The notes: a model not told the origin generated them from the sequence alone. A DNA stretch of 64,000 nt from Paraburkholderia sp. FT54 (GCF_031585635.1 NZ_CP134196.1:1240001-1304000), one strand, 5' to 3'; shown: positions 26,485-36,331, counted from the first letter of the stretch. Translations and numbers: made by a program.

Positions 26485-28266
26485 ATGGGCCTTCGCTTCA
26501 GCTTCTGGTTGCGCCAATCACTGATGGCGGGATCGATGGCGGCCGCTCTCGTGGCGATGACGCTCGTGCTCCTCGCGCTCGCCATGTTCAGCACGATGTG
26601 CGCGGCAACTGAACTCGACGATTCGCCGGAGGCCGCCGCAAGCGCGGAAACCGAGGCGTCGGCGCCGGACGCACCGCGCGTCGTGAGCGGCGCGCCCAAT
26701 CAACGCGCGGAGACAAACGGCCAACCGCCCGACGATTCGCACGCGGCCACGGCACGCTCCGCTCGCCAGCTGCGCCCGGCTGCGGGCGTGCCGAACGAAG
26801 CGTCGGGCAGCACGGCCCAGCGCAACGCGAAACCGGAGTCGGCGGGCGTCCCCGTGCCGCAGGAAAGCTCATCGGTGACGCAGCATTCCATCCGGCTCGA
26901 TGGCCGCAAGCTCGACTACACGGCCACTGCCGGCAACCTGCTGTTGCGCGACAGGACAGGGCAGGCGAACGCGAGCGTGTTCTACGTCGCCTACACCGTC
27001 GCCAGCAAAACGCCACAGACGCGGCCGGTCACGTTTCTCTTCAACGGCGGCCCGGGCGCCGGCAGCGTCTTCCTGATGATCGGCTCGTTCGGGCCGAAGC
27101 GCGTGCGCACCGCGAGTCCCGACATCACGCCGCCCGCGCCGTACACGCTCGCCGACAATCCCGACAGCCTGCTCGATTCCACCGACCTGGTATTCATCGA
27201 CGCCGTCGGCGCGGGCTTGTCGAGAGTCGTCGGTCATGGCACGGGTAAAGACTTTTGGGGCGTCGACAAGGATCTCGGCGCGTTCTCGCAATTCATCGAC
27301 CGCTATCTGACGGTGAACCAGCGCTGGAATTCGCCGAAGTACCTGCTCGGCGAATCGTATGGGACCGCGCGCGCCGCGATGCTCGCGTATCAGTTGGGGC
27401 AGAACAATATCGCGCTCAACGGCGTGATCCTGATGTCGTCAGTGCTCGATTCCGCCGCGTTTTCGGCGGGCTCGGATTTCAAAAGCGAAAGCTATCTGCC
27501 AAGCTTCGCGGCCATCGCCTGGTATCACGACAAGATCGTGCCGAAGCCGGTCAGTCTGCCGGCCTTTCTCGACGAAGCGCGCGCGTTCGCACGCGGGCCG
27601 TATGCGCAGGCGCTCGCGCAAGGCGACGCGCTGCCGGACGCCGAGCGCGACGCGATTGCCGCGCGCGTCGCGCAGTTCACCGGCCTCGACGTCGCGTATG
27701 TGAAGCGCAGCCGCCTGCGTCTCTACCCGTCGCGTTATCGCAGTGAGTTGCTGCGCGATCAGGCGCGCAGCGTCGGCCGTTACGATGCGCGCTTCGAAGG
27801 GATCGACTTCAATAGCGTGTCAGAACGTCCCGATTACGACGCCTCGGTGAGCAGCGTATCGAGTGCTTTCGATGCGGCGCTCCATCAGCATTTCGCTCAG
27901 GACCTGCACTTCACGCCGGCCGACCGCTACCGCGTCTTCAACGACGAAGCATTGACGCAGTGGGACTGGAAGCATCGCGAATGGTGGGGCGAGCATCTGT
28001 CCGTGCCATACGCGGCTGGCGATCTGGCCGAAGCGATGCGGCAGAATCCGCGCTTGCGCGTGATGTCGGTGAATGGCTATTTCGATCTGGCCACGCCGTT
28101 CTACGCGACCGAGTATGCACTCGCGCATCTGGGCGTGGATGGACCGCTGCGCGCCAATGTGCGAATCGCCTACTATCCAACTGGTCACATGATCTATCTC
28201 GACGATGCGGCTTTGCATACGCTCAAGCACGATCTGGCGAGCTTCTATGCGGCGGGGGCGCGCTAG
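26485..28266 (+). CDS. S10 family serine carboxypeptidase-like exported protein
   Basis: 593 residues from the ATG at 26485. An N-terminal hydrophobic segment (about 14-37, ALVAMTLVLLALAMFS) is a signal peptide or anchor, followed by ~90 residues of Ala/Ser/Glu-rich linker. The peptidase domain has FNGGPGAGSVFLMIGSFGP, the nucleophile Ser in GESYGTARA, Asp in GYFDLATP and His in PTGHMIYLD, a complete S10 triad. S10 enzymes remove C-terminal residues at acidic pH. Probably periplasmic or secreted. Confidence 0.88.
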   Translation: MGLRFSFWLRQSLMAGSMAAALVAMTLVLLALAMFSTMCAATELDDSPEAAASAETEASAPDAPRVVSGAPNQRAETNGQPPDDSHAATARSARQLRPAAGVPNEASGSTAQRNAKPESAGVPVPQESSSVTQHSIRLDGRKLDYTATAGNLLLRDRTGQANASVFYVAYTVASKTPQTRPVTFLFNGGPGAGSVFLMIGSFGPKRVRTASPDITPPAPYTLADNPDSLLDSTDLVFIDAVGAGLSRVVGHGTGKDFWGVDKDLGAFSQFIDRYLTVNQRWNSPKYLLGESYGTARAAMLAYQLGQNNIALNGVILMSSVLDSAAFSAGSDFKSESYLPSFAAIAWYHDKIVPKPVSLPAFLDEARAFARGPYAQALAQGDALPDAERDAIAARVAQFTGLDVAYVKRSRLRLYPSRYRSELLRDQARSVGRYDARFEGIDFNSVSERPDYDASVSSVSSAFDAALHQHFAQDLHFTPADRYRVFNDEALTQWDWKHREWWGEHLSVPYAAGDLAEAMRQNPRLRVMSVNGYFDLATPFYATEYALAHLGVDGPLRANVRIAYYPTGHMIYLDDAALHTLKHDLASFYAAGAR

Positions 28267-28486
28267 CGGGTTCCGAAGAACTCGCGCGGCGGCCGGGGCC
28301 TGCCTCACAGGCGGATTCGGCGTGTTCCTTTGAACGGTATAATTTGCTGCAACGTCGCAGCATGACTACTGCTGCAGAATCCGGGCACCTGGATGAATCG
28401 CCGGCTGCCGCTATCGACTGGGGTTCGTGTTTTAGCGCGTTACTCCTGTCCCATGCAACACAGTTGCGCTTCTTTTCAAAGAGCTT

Positions 28487-29230
28487 ATGAAAGTCGCCCT
28501 GTTCATCCCGTGCTTCATCGACGCGTTCTACCCCGAAGTGGGCATCGCCACGCTCGAATTGCTCGAACGCTTCGGCATCGAGGTCGACTATCCGCAGGAG
28601 CAAACCTGCTGCGGCCAACCGATGGCCAACAGCGGCGCGCATGCCGAGGCCGCCGGCGCCGAGCGTGTGTTCGCGCGCAATTTTGCCGGCTATGACTACA
28701 TCGTCGGACCGTCGGCGAGCTGCATCCATCACGTGCGCGAGCATTTGACCGCGCTGGAGCAAACCGACGAAGTGAAGAAGGTCCGCGCGAACGCTTACGA
28801 ACTCGTCGAGTTTCTGCACGACGTGGTCGGCGCGCGTGAATTTCCCTGGGCCGAGTTTCCGCATCGCGTGGGCTTGCACAACAGCTGCAGCGCCTTGCGG
28901 CATCTGAAGGAAGCTTCGATTTCCGAAGTGGCGGGCACGCCGTTTTCGAAGCCGCGTACCTTGCTCGAAGGCGTGAAGGGCATCGAGTTCGTCAAGCCGG
29001 CGCGGCCCGACGAATGCTGCGGTTTCGGCGGCACGTTCTCCGTCACCGAAGAGCCAGTGTCGGTGCGCATGGGACAGGACAAGGTGCGCGATCATCTGAA
29101 CGCGGGCGCCGAATACATTGTCTCGGGCGACATGTCGTGCCTCATGCACCAGCAAGGCTGCGCGGAACGCATGAAAGCCGACGCGCGCTTCATTCATATC
29201 GCGCAGGTCCTCAATGGAGCACGCGCATGA
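28487..29230 (+). CDS. lutA: L-lactate utilisation protein A, Fe-S
   Basis: 247 residues with two cysteine-rich CCG domains: QTCCGQPMANSG near residue 40 and DECCGFGGTFSV near residue 175. LutA (YkgE) with LutB and LutC oxidises L-lactate to pyruvate. AAAGAG precedes the ATG. It overlaps lutB by four bases (ATGA at 29227-29230). No LldR-type regulator or lactate permease gene is adjacent. Confidence 0.93.
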   Translation: MKVALFIPCFIDAFYPEVGIATLELLERFGIEVDYPQEQTCCGQPMANSGAHAEAAGAERVFARNFAGYDYIVGPSASCIHHVREHLTALEQTDEVKKVRANAYELVEFLHDVVGAREFPWAEFPHRVGLHNSCSALRHLKEASISEVAGTPFSKPRTLLEGVKGIEFVKPARPDECCGFGGTFSVTEEPVSVRMGQDKVRDHLNAGAEYIVSGDMSCLMHQQGCAERMKADARFIHIAQVLNGARA

Positions 29231-30621
29231 GCAACCGGATCGATCACGCGAAAGCGGCGGGCGCTTTCATCAGCAAGACGGAGCACGTGGCGTTTCACGA
29301 CAAGCGTCTATGGGACTTGCGTGAGAAGCGCGATGCGCAGGCGCACGGCATTGCCGAGTGGGAGACGATGCGTGAACTCGCATCGGGGATCAAGGAGCAC
29401 ACGCTGTCGAACCTCTCGCAGTATCTCGAACAGTTTGCGGCGGCGGCCGAGGCGAACGGCGTGACGGTGCATTGGGCCGCCACCGCCGAAGAGCACAACG
29501 CGCTCGTGCACAAGATCATGTCGGAGCGCGGCATGACCACGCTCGTCAAAAGCAAGTCGATGCTCACCGACGAATGCAAGATGCGCGAGTATCTCGAACC
29601 GCGCGGCATCACGGTGATGGAAACGGATCTGGGCGAACGCATCCAGCAACTCGATCATCAGGATCCGAGCCACATGGTGGTGCCGGCAGTCCACAAGCTG
29701 CGCGCCGACGTCGCCGAGCTGTTCGGCCGTACCATCGGCACCGATCCGAAGAACAGCGACATCCACTACCTCGCGGAAAGCCAGCGGATGAACACGCGGC
29801 CCTACTTCGTGCGCGAGAAAACGGCCGGCATGACCGGCTGCAATTTCGCGGTGGCGGAGACCGGCACGGTCGTGGTGTGTACGAACGAAGGCAATGCGGA
29901 TCTGTCGGCGAATGTGCCGCCTTTGCATATCGCGTCGATCGGAATCGAGAAGTTGATTCCGAAGGTGTCGGACCTCGGCGTGTTCATTCGCATGTTGTCG
30001 CGCAGCGCACTCGGCTCGCCGATCACGCAGTACACCTCGCATTTCCGCGCGCCGCGTCCGGGCACGGAGATGCACTTCATTCTCGTCGATCATGGCCGCT
30101 CGGAGCGGCTTGCGATGGAGGACTTCTGGTACTCGCTCAAATGCATTCGCTGCGGCGCCTGCATGAATACGTGTCCGGTGTACCGGCGCAGCGGCGGGCT
30201 GTCGTATGGCGGCACGTACTCGGGGCCGATCGGCGCGATCATCAATCCGACCTTCGATCTGAAGCGTTATAGCGCGCTGCCGTTCGCGTCGACGCTCAAC
30301 GGCAGTTGCACCAACGTGTGTCCGGTGAAGATCAATATTCACGAGCAGATCTACAAATGGCGCACGGTGATCGCCGAGCGCCACGAAGTGCCGTTCGTGA
30401 AGCAGGAAGTGCTGAAAATGGCGGGGCGCTTGCTGGCGAGTCCGACCTTGTATCGCGCGACGGTGTCGTCGATGGGCAGCGCGTTGCGGCGTCTGCCGAA
30501 TTTCGTGCTGTATAACCCGCTCAACATCTGGGGCAAGCAACGCGAGTTGCCGGAGGCGCCGAAGCTGACCTTCCACGCCTGGTACAAGAAGAATCGCGGA
30601 GACGACAATGGCAACGCGTGA
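29227..30621 (+). CDS. lutB: L-lactate utilisation protein B, Fe-S
   Basis: 464 residues from the ATG overlapping the lutA stop. It has an N-terminal LUD domain (about 40-290) and two ferredoxin-type clusters: CIRCGACMNTCPVY near residue 305 and CTNVCPVKINIHEQ near residue 358. This is the LutB/YkgF architecture, forming the electron-transfer core of the L-lactate oxidation complex. Its last 14 bases overlap lutC, consistent with coupled translation. Confidence 0.94.
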   Translation: MSNRIDHAKAAGAFISKTEHVAFHDKRLWDLREKRDAQAHGIAEWETMRELASGIKEHTLSNLSQYLEQFAAAAEANGVTVHWAATAEEHNALVHKIMSERGMTTLVKSKSMLTDECKMREYLEPRGITVMETDLGERIQQLDHQDPSHMVVPAVHKLRADVAELFGRTIGTDPKNSDIHYLAESQRMNTRPYFVREKTAGMTGCNFAVAETGTVVVCTNEGNADLSANVPPLHIASIGIEKLIPKVSDLGVFIRMLSRSALGSPITQYTSHFRAPRPGTEMHFILVDHGRSERLAMEDFWYSLKCIRCGACMNTCPVYRRSGGLSYGGTYSGPIGAIINPTFDLKRYSALPFASTLNGSCTNVCPVKINIHEQIYKWRTVIAERHEVPFVKQEVLKMAGRLLASPTLYRATVSSMGSALRRLPNFVLYNPLNIWGKQRELPEAPKLTFHAWYKKNRGDDNGNA

Positions 30622-31195
30622 GGCTTTTCTGGAAAAGGTGCGGCAGGCACAGCCGCCGGCGCGGCCGCGGCCCGACGTGCCTCTGTTCAACTCGGCGGGC
30701 GGCGATCTGCGCGCGCGCTTCACGGCGGCGTTGCAGGCGATGGGCGGCACCTGCGTGGAAGCCACGTCCGCGGACAAGGTGAGCGGCCTGATTCGCGAGC
30801 GCTTCGGCGCTGAGGCATCGGTGGCTTCGGCGAGCGCGGAAGTGCCGGGCACGCGTCCGCTCAGCGCCGACACGGAACCGGCCTCGTTGCAGGACATCGA
30901 CGTCGGCGTGGTGCGGGCGCGCTTCGGCGTCGCCGAAACCGGCTCGGTGTGGTTCAGCGAGCGCGAGTATGTGGTCAATGCGCTCGGCTACATCGTGCAG
31001 CATCTGGTCGTGCTGCTCGACCCGGCGCAATTGATCGACGGCTTGCAGGACGTGTACCGGCGCGATGATTTCCGCGACGCCCGTTATGCGGCGCTCGTCA
31101 CCGGCCCTTCGGCAACGGCGGATATCGAAGGCGTGCTGATTCGCGGCGCGCAGGGCGTGCGGTCGTTGACGGTGGTGTGGCTGGCGGCGAGTTGA
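30608..31195 (+). CDS. lutC: L-lactate utilisation protein C
   Basis: 195 residues, LUD domain only, as in LutC/YkgG. ADTEPASLQDIDVGVVRARF and AETGSVWFSERE are typical, as is ALVTGPSATADIEGVL. Starts within the end of lutB and completes the three-gene lactate oxidation operon. Confidence 0.93.
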   Translation: MATREAFLEKVRQAQPPARPRPDVPLFNSAGGDLRARFTAALQAMGGTCVEATSADKVSGLIRERFGAEASVASASAEVPGTRPLSADTEPASLQDIDVGVVRARFGVAETGSVWFSEREYVVNALGYIVQHLVVLLDPAQLIDGLQDVYRRDDFRDARYAALVTGPSATADIEGVLIRGAQGVRSLTVVWLAAS

Positions 31196-31235
31196 TGGCG
31201 CGCGTCTGAGGGTTCCACGGACTTTGCTATTATCA

Positions 31236-31251
31236 CTGTATAAACATACAG
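31236..31251 (+). promoter_or_regulatory. LexA (SOS) box
   Basis: CTGT-ATAAACAT-ACAG is a perfect CTGT-N8-ACAG LexA operator with an AT-rich centre. It lies 17 bases before the GTG start of the nuclease gene, and its TATAAA part could be the -10 region, so LexA would block the promoter directly. It indicates SOS control of the two downstream repair genes. Confidence 0.82.
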
Positions 31252-31267
31252 GTTTCATGAAAGTGCC

Positions 31268-33097
31268 GTGGCAACACCCGTTTCCCCCTACGCTCTCTAC
31301 TATCTGCTGAATTTCGAGCGCGCTCTCGCGTGGCTCGCGCAGCGCTACGACGACCTGTTCGACGCGCAGGAACACGCGTTCCTGCGCGAGTTCGCCGCGT
31401 TGCCGCAGTCTTCGCGCGCGTTGCTGGTGCGCATGCTGATGCGCAAAGGCACGCTGTTTCGCGCGACCCGCCTGTCTTACGACGAGATCGGCTGCCCGTT
31501 GCAGGCGGCCGCGCCGATCGCGGCGCTCGGCTGGGTCGACACCGAACCGGGGCTGACGCTCGACGAGCTGTTCGCGCTCACCACGCGAGCCGAGTTGATG
31601 GAGATCTTCGCGGATGCCATCGCGTTGATTCCGGGCGCGAGGAACCTGCGCAAACCAGATCTGCTGGAAACACTGCGCCCGTTCCATGCCAGCGAAAGCG
31701 ACGAAGAAGGCGCCACGGCGCGCCCGTTTTCGGCATGGCACGGTCGAACTGAAGACCGCGTCTTGCACGTGGCGATCGCGCCGCTTTGCGAACGTCTGCG
31801 TTTGATGTTCTTCGGCAATTTGCAGCAGGAGTGGTCCGAGTTCGTGCTCGCCGATCTCGGTGTGTTCCAGTACGAGAAAGTGGCGTTCGCGCCTTCGTCG
31901 CGCGCGTTCCAGCAGCGCGCGGACGTCGACGTTTATCTCGCCTTGCATGCGTGCCGTGAAGGGCTCGAATGGCTGCCCGGCGGCGAGACGGAAGCGGCGG
32001 CGATCGAGGAACTGGTCGCCGCGGTCAACGCCATCGAAACCGCGAACCCCTGGCTCGAAACGCGGCGCGCGAAACTGCTGTTCCGTATCGGTTACCTGTG
32101 CGAGCGCCGGCAGAACTGGGCGGCCGCGCTCGCCGTTTATGAGCGTTGCGCGTGGCCCGGCGCGCGTCATCGGCGCATGCGCGTGCTCGAACGCAGCGAG
32201 CGTTTCGACGATGCCTACGCGTTGGCCACGCAAGCCGCCGCCGCGCCGGAAAGCGAAGAAGAGGCGCAACGCCTTGCGCGCATGCTGCCGCGTTTGCAGC
32301 GCAAGCGCGGCGAGCGGGTGGCGCGTATGGCGGCGGCGCGGCCGGTCGAACGCAGCACGTTGGTGCTGCCGCGGCCGAACGCGCCGATGCCGGTCGAATA
32401 CGTCGCCCGCGATCATCTGACGTGCGAGGCCGCACCGGTGCATTACGTCGAGAACGCGCTGATCAACTCGCTGTTCGGGCTGTTGTGCTGGGAGCCGGTT
32501 TTCGCGGCGTTGCCGGGCGCGTTTTTCCATCCGTTCCAGCGCGGTCCGGCGGATTTGCACGCGCCGGATTTTCATGCGCGCAGAGCAAGACAGTTCGCCG
32601 CGTGTCTCGAACAACTTGATAGCGGCGGCTATCGCGAGACGATTTTGCGGCATCTGCATGGCAAGGCAGGGCTGCAATCGCCGTTCGTATTCTGGGGGCT
32701 GCTCACGCCGGAACTGGTCGCGCTGGCGCTCGACTGTCTGCCCGCCGCGCATCTGAAACTATGGTTCGAGCGTTTGCTGCGCGATATTCGCGGCAATCGT
32801 TCCGGTTTGCCGGATCTGATTCGCTTCTGGCCGGCGGAGCGCCGCTATGAGTTGATCGAAGTGAAAGGCCCAGGCGACCGCTTGCAGGACAATCAGATTC
32901 GCTGGCTTGCGTATTGCGCGCAGCACGGCATGCCGGTACGCGTGCTCGACGTGCGCTGGGCCGACGATGACGCGATCGCGGAAAGCGGCAGTGCGGCTGA
33001 AGGCGCCGCCGAGGTCACAACCGAAGTCACCGCCATGGCCACGGCCGAAGTGGCCGCCAAGGCCACCATCGATACCACTACCGAGGCCTCCGCATGA
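31268..33097 (+). CDS. FAN1-like VRR-NUC nuclease
   Basis: 609 residues, GTG start; no in-frame ATG fits as well. The C-terminal VRR-NUC nuclease has the PD-(D/E)XK residues in SGLPDLIRFWP (about 512-522) and YELIEVKGPGDRLQDNQ (about 526-542). The helical N-terminal and middle regions (LLVRMLMRKGTLFR, a FAN1-type segment, and TPR-like repeats around 240-350) match bacterial FAN1 homologues, structure-selective nucleases that incise DNA near interstrand crosslinks. The last ~35 residues are an Ala/Thr/Glu low-complexity tail. It overlaps the helicase gene by ATGA and sits under a LexA box. Confidence 0.87.
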   Translation: MATPVSPYALYYLLNFERALAWLAQRYDDLFDAQEHAFLREFAALPQSSRALLVRMLMRKGTLFRATRLSYDEIGCPLQAAAPIAALGWVDTEPGLTLDELFALTTRAELMEIFADAIALIPGARNLRKPDLLETLRPFHASESDEEGATARPFSAWHGRTEDRVLHVAIAPLCERLRLMFFGNLQQEWSEFVLADLGVFQYEKVAFAPSSRAFQQRADVDVYLALHACREGLEWLPGGETEAAAIEELVAAVNAIETANPWLETRRAKLLFRIGYLCERRQNWAAALAVYERCAWPGARHRRMRVLERSERFDDAYALATQAAAAPESEEEAQRLARMLPRLQRKRGERVARMAAARPVERSTLVLPRPNAPMPVEYVARDHLTCEAAPVHYVENALINSLFGLLCWEPVFAALPGAFFHPFQRGPADLHAPDFHARRARQFAACLEQLDSGGYRETILRHLHGKAGLQSPFVFWGLLTPELVALALDCLPAAHLKLWFERLLRDIRGNRSGLPDLIRFWPAERRYELIEVKGPGDRLQDNQIRWLAYCAQHGMPVRVLDVRWADDDAIAESGSAAEGAAEVTTEVTAMATAEVAAKATIDTTTEASA

Positions 33098-35358
33098 CCT
33101 ACGTGGTCGCCGTGCGGGCGATGTGCGAGTTCACCGCGAGGCGCGGCGACCTCGATCTGCGCTTCACGCCGGCGCCGACCTCGCTCGAAGGCATGGCGGG
33201 CCACGTGACAGTTGCCGGGCGGCGCGCGAGTGGCTACGAAACCGAAATCGCGCTGACGGGCACGCACCGCGGCCTGACCGTGCGCGGCCGCGCCGACGGC
33301 TACGACCCCGTTGCGAACCGGCTGGAAGAGGTCAAGACGCATCGCGGCGATCTCGAACGCATGCCGGCCAATCACCGCACGCTGCATTGGGCACAGGCGC
33401 TCGTGTACGGTCATCTGCTGTGCCGCGCGAGCGGGCTCACGGAGCTGACGGTGGCGCTGGTGTACTTCGATATCGGCACTCAGAAAGAAGTGCTGCTCAC
33501 GCAAACCCACACCGCGCGTGACCTGGAGATTTTCTTCGTCGAGCAATGCGAGCGCTTTCTCGATTGGGCCGTGCAGGAAGAAGCGCATCGCGCCGCGCGC
33601 AACGCGGCGCTCGGCGTATTGCAGTTTCCGCATGGGCAGTTTCGCAGCGGACAGCGCGAGCTGGCGGTGTCGGTGTATCGCGCGGCGCGTGACGGCAAGC
33701 CTTTGATGGCGCAGGCGCCGACCGGCATCGGCAAGACGCTTGCGACGATTTTCCCGTTGCTCAAGGCATGTGCGTCGGAGCAGATCGACCGGGTGTTCTT
33801 TCTGACCGCCAAGACGCCGGGCCGCGCGTTGGCACTGGACGCGATCGAAACGCTGCATCAAGTCGACACGCGTTTGCCGTTGAGAACTCTCGAACTGGTC
33901 GCGCGCGACAAAGCCTGCGAGCATCCCGACAAAGCCTGCAACGGCGAATCCTGTCCGCTCGCACGCGGCTTCTACGACCGGCTCGACGCGGCCCGCGGCG
34001 CGGCGCTGGCGGGTCCGCGCCTCGACCGCGCGGCGGTGCGTGAAGCGGCGCTCGCCCACGACGTCTGCCCATACTATCTGGCGCAGGAACTGGCGCGCTG
34101 GGCCGACGTGGTGGTCGGCGATTACAACTACTACTACGACAGCAGCGCCATGCTGTATACGCTCACGCAGATCAACCAGTGGCGCGTGGGCGTGCTGGTG
34201 GACGAGGCGCACAATCTGCTCGACCGTGCCCGCCGCATGTACACCGCGTCGCTCGATCAGGTGGCGTTCCGGCTCGCGCGCAAGACGGCGCCGGCTGCCT
34301 TGCGCAAGCCGCTTGAACGGCTGCAGCGCGAGTGGAACGCCGTCAAACGCGCGCAGAGCGCGACCTATCAGGTCTACGCCGAGGTCCCCGGCAAACTGCT
34401 CTCGGCCGCGCAGAATCTGATCGGTGCCGTCACGGATCAACTGGCGGAGGCGCCGCTTTCCATCGACGAAGCGTCGCTGCGTTTTTTCTTCGACGCGATG
34501 CATTTCGTCGCGCTGGCTGAGCAGTTCGGCGAGCATTCGATTTTCGACCTGACGCTCACCACAGATCGTTACGCGCCGCGCGACAAGACGAATGCGACGC
34601 TCTGCGTGCGCAACGTGATTCCGGCGCCGTTTCTCGCGCCGCGCTACACGGCCGCGCGCACCACGGTGATGTTCTCGGGCACGCTCAACCCGCATCACTT
34701 CTATCGCGACACGCTGGGGCTGCCCGAACACACTCAATGGCTCGACGTGGAAGGGCCGTTTCGCGCCGAACAGTTGCAGGTGCGCGTGGCCGGCAACGTA
34801 TCGACGCGTTGGCGCGACCGCGAGCGTTCGCTGATTCCGATCGTCGATCTGATCGCCAGGCAATACGCGGCGCAGCCGGGCAACTATCTGGGTTTTCTGA
34901 GCAGCTTCGAGTATTTGCAGCGCGTGGTCGCGCTGATGCGCGAACGGCATCCGCACTTGCCGGTCTGGGCGCAGGAACCCGGCATGGACGAAGCGGCGCG
35001 CGATGCTTTTCTCGCACGCTTTCGGACCACGAGCCAGGGGGTGGGCTTCGCGGTGCTGGGTGGCGCGTTTTCGGAAGGTGTCGACCTCGTCGGCCAGCAA
35101 CTGATCGGCGCGTTCATCGCCACGCTCGGTTTGCCACAGATGAACGAGATCAACGAACAGATGCGTCGCACGATGGAGGTGAGGTTCGGCAACGGCTACG
35201 ACTACATGTATCTGTATCCGGGGCTGCAGAAAGTGGTGCAGGCGGCCGGACGCGTGATCCGCACGGAGCAGGATCAGGGCGTGGTGCATCTGATCGACGA
35301 TCGGTACCGGCGGCCGGAAGTGCGGCGTTTGCTGCCGCGCTGGTGGGACGTGCAGTAG
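33094..35358 (+). CDS. PD-(D/E)XK nuclease - Fe-S XPD/DinG-like helicase fusion
   Basis: 754 residues. The N-terminal ~170 hold a RecB/Cas4-like nuclease: RGRADGYDP, the EVK in RLEEVKTHRG, then HWAQALVYG. The helicase follows: Walker A APTGIGKT near residue 208, four Cys of a likely Fe-S cluster (KACEHPDKACNGESC and HDVCPYY), DEAH in VDEAHNLLDRA, and motif VI QAAGRVIRT. This is the XPD/Rad3/DinG 5'-3' helicase type. Translation is coupled to the FAN1-like gene (ATGA at 33094-33097). Together they look like an SOS-induced crosslink-repair pair. Confidence 0.88.
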   Translation: MTYVVAVRAMCEFTARRGDLDLRFTPAPTSLEGMAGHVTVAGRRASGYETEIALTGTHRGLTVRGRADGYDPVANRLEEVKTHRGDLERMPANHRTLHWAQALVYGHLLCRASGLTELTVALVYFDIGTQKEVLLTQTHTARDLEIFFVEQCERFLDWAVQEEAHRAARNAALGVLQFPHGQFRSGQRELAVSVYRAARDGKPLMAQAPTGIGKTLATIFPLLKACASEQIDRVFFLTAKTPGRALALDAIETLHQVDTRLPLRTLELVARDKACEHPDKACNGESCPLARGFYDRLDAARGAALAGPRLDRAAVREAALAHDVCPYYLAQELARWADVVVGDYNYYYDSSAMLYTLTQINQWRVGVLVDEAHNLLDRARRMYTASLDQVAFRLARKTAPAALRKPLERLQREWNAVKRAQSATYQVYAEVPGKLLSAAQNLIGAVTDQLAEAPLSIDEASLRFFFDAMHFVALAEQFGEHSIFDLTLTTDRYAPRDKTNATLCVRNVIPAPFLAPRYTAARTTVMFSGTLNPHHFYRDTLGLPEHTQWLDVEGPFRAEQLQVRVAGNVSTRWRDRERSLIPIVDLIARQYAAQPGNYLGFLSSFEYLQRVVALMRERHPHLPVWAQEPGMDEAARDAFLARFRTTSQGVGFAVLGGAFSEGVDLVGQQLIGAFIATLGLPQMNEINEQMRRTMEVRFGNGYDYMYLYPGLQKVVQAAGRVIRTEQDQGVVHLIDDRYRRPEVRRLLPRWWDVQ

Positions 35359-35370
35359 CGGCGCATAACG

Positions 35371-35385
35371 GCGCTTCATAAGCGC
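35371..35385 (+). terminator. Weak hairpin after the helicase gene
   Basis: GCGCTT (35371-35376) pairs with AAGCGC (35380-35385) over a three-base loop, followed by a short T run after GCC. Position 13 bases after the stop suggests a weak terminator. Confidence 0.35.
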
Positions 35386-35479
35386 GCCTCTTTACCTCGC
35401 GGGTAATCGACCTGCCTGCCGCCGAGCGGCACAGTGGCGGCACGGCATCACGATTTCCACTTCGACAAAGGAGGCTTCC

Positions 35480-36331
35480 GTGAACGCGACCGCACCGTAT
35501 CTCGCCGATGAACCGAACACCATCCGCACCGCCGACAACACGCGTCTTTTCTACCGCGACTGGGGGCGGGGCGCGCCGCTGATGTTCCTCTCGGGCTGGA
35601 CGCTGAACTCCGACATGTGGGCGTATCAGATGGAACCGCTGTCGCGCCTCGATTGCCGCTGCATCGCGTACGACCGGCGCGGGCATGGCCGTTCGAGCGA
35701 TCCGGGCCGCGGCTACGACTTCGACACGCTCGCCGACGATCTGGAAAGCGTCTTGAGCGCGCTCGATCTGACCGGTGTCACGCTGGTCGCCCATTCGATT
35801 GCGAGCGGCGAAGCGGTGCGTTATCTGACGCGTTACGGTTCGGCGCGTGTGGCGCGGCTCGCGTTCGTCGCGCCCGCGGCCACCCCGTACCTGCTGAAAA
35901 CCGACGACAACCCGAACGGCATCGACGCCGCTCTATTCGAGCAGGGCCGCCTCGCGCTGAGCCGTTCCTTTCCCGACTGGATCGAGGCGAATGCGGCGCC
36001 GTACTTCGGGCCAGGCGTGTCGCGCGCGCCGCTCGACTGGACGATCCGCATGATGCTGCAAACCTCGCATCAGGCGATGCTCGAGCTGGCCCGCGTGCAG
36101 ACCATCACCGATTTCCGCGCGGAACTGGCGAAGATCGAGGTGCCGTCGCTGATCCTGCATGGCGACCGTGACGCGTCGGCGCCGCTGGAGTTGACCGGGC
36201 GGCCCACCGCGGCGCTGATACCCGGCGCGTCACTGCATATCTACGAAGGTGCCGGTCACGGCTTTTACTTCACTCATGCGGAGAGGTTGAGCCGGGATTT
36301 GCTGGCGTTCCGGGGCCGCCTGCCGGCTTAG
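35480..36331 (+). CDS. Alpha/beta hydrolase
   Basis: 283 residues; GTG start with AAAGGAGG at 35467-35474. Serine-hydrolase fold of the non-haem haloperoxidase/esterase type: FLSGWTLNSDMW (oxyanion region), YDRRGHGRSS, nucleophile Ser in VAHSIASG, Asp in HGDRDASAP and His in GAGHGFYF. The substrate is unknown; peracid/esterase activity is common in this group. Its 3' end overlaps the convergent MscS gene by 62 bases. Confidence 0.85.
   Translation: MNATAPYLADEPNTIRTADNTRLFYRDWGRGAPLMFLSGWTLNSDMWAYQMEPLSRLDCRCIAYDRRGHGRSSDPGRGYDFDTLADDLESVLSALDLTGVTLVAHSIASGEAVRYLTRYGSARVARLAFVAPAATPYLLKTDDNPNGIDAALFEQGRLALSRSFPDWIEANAAPYFGPGVSRAPLDWTIRMMLQTSHQAMLELARVQTITDFRAELAKIEVPSLILHGDRDASAPLELTGRPTAALIPGASLHIYEGAGHGFYFTHAERLSRDLLAFRGRLPA

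Noticed and set aside
28338..28343. TATAAT upstream of lutA as a promoter
   Set aside because: No matching -35 at 16-18 bases and it is 144 bases from the ATG; not enough to call.
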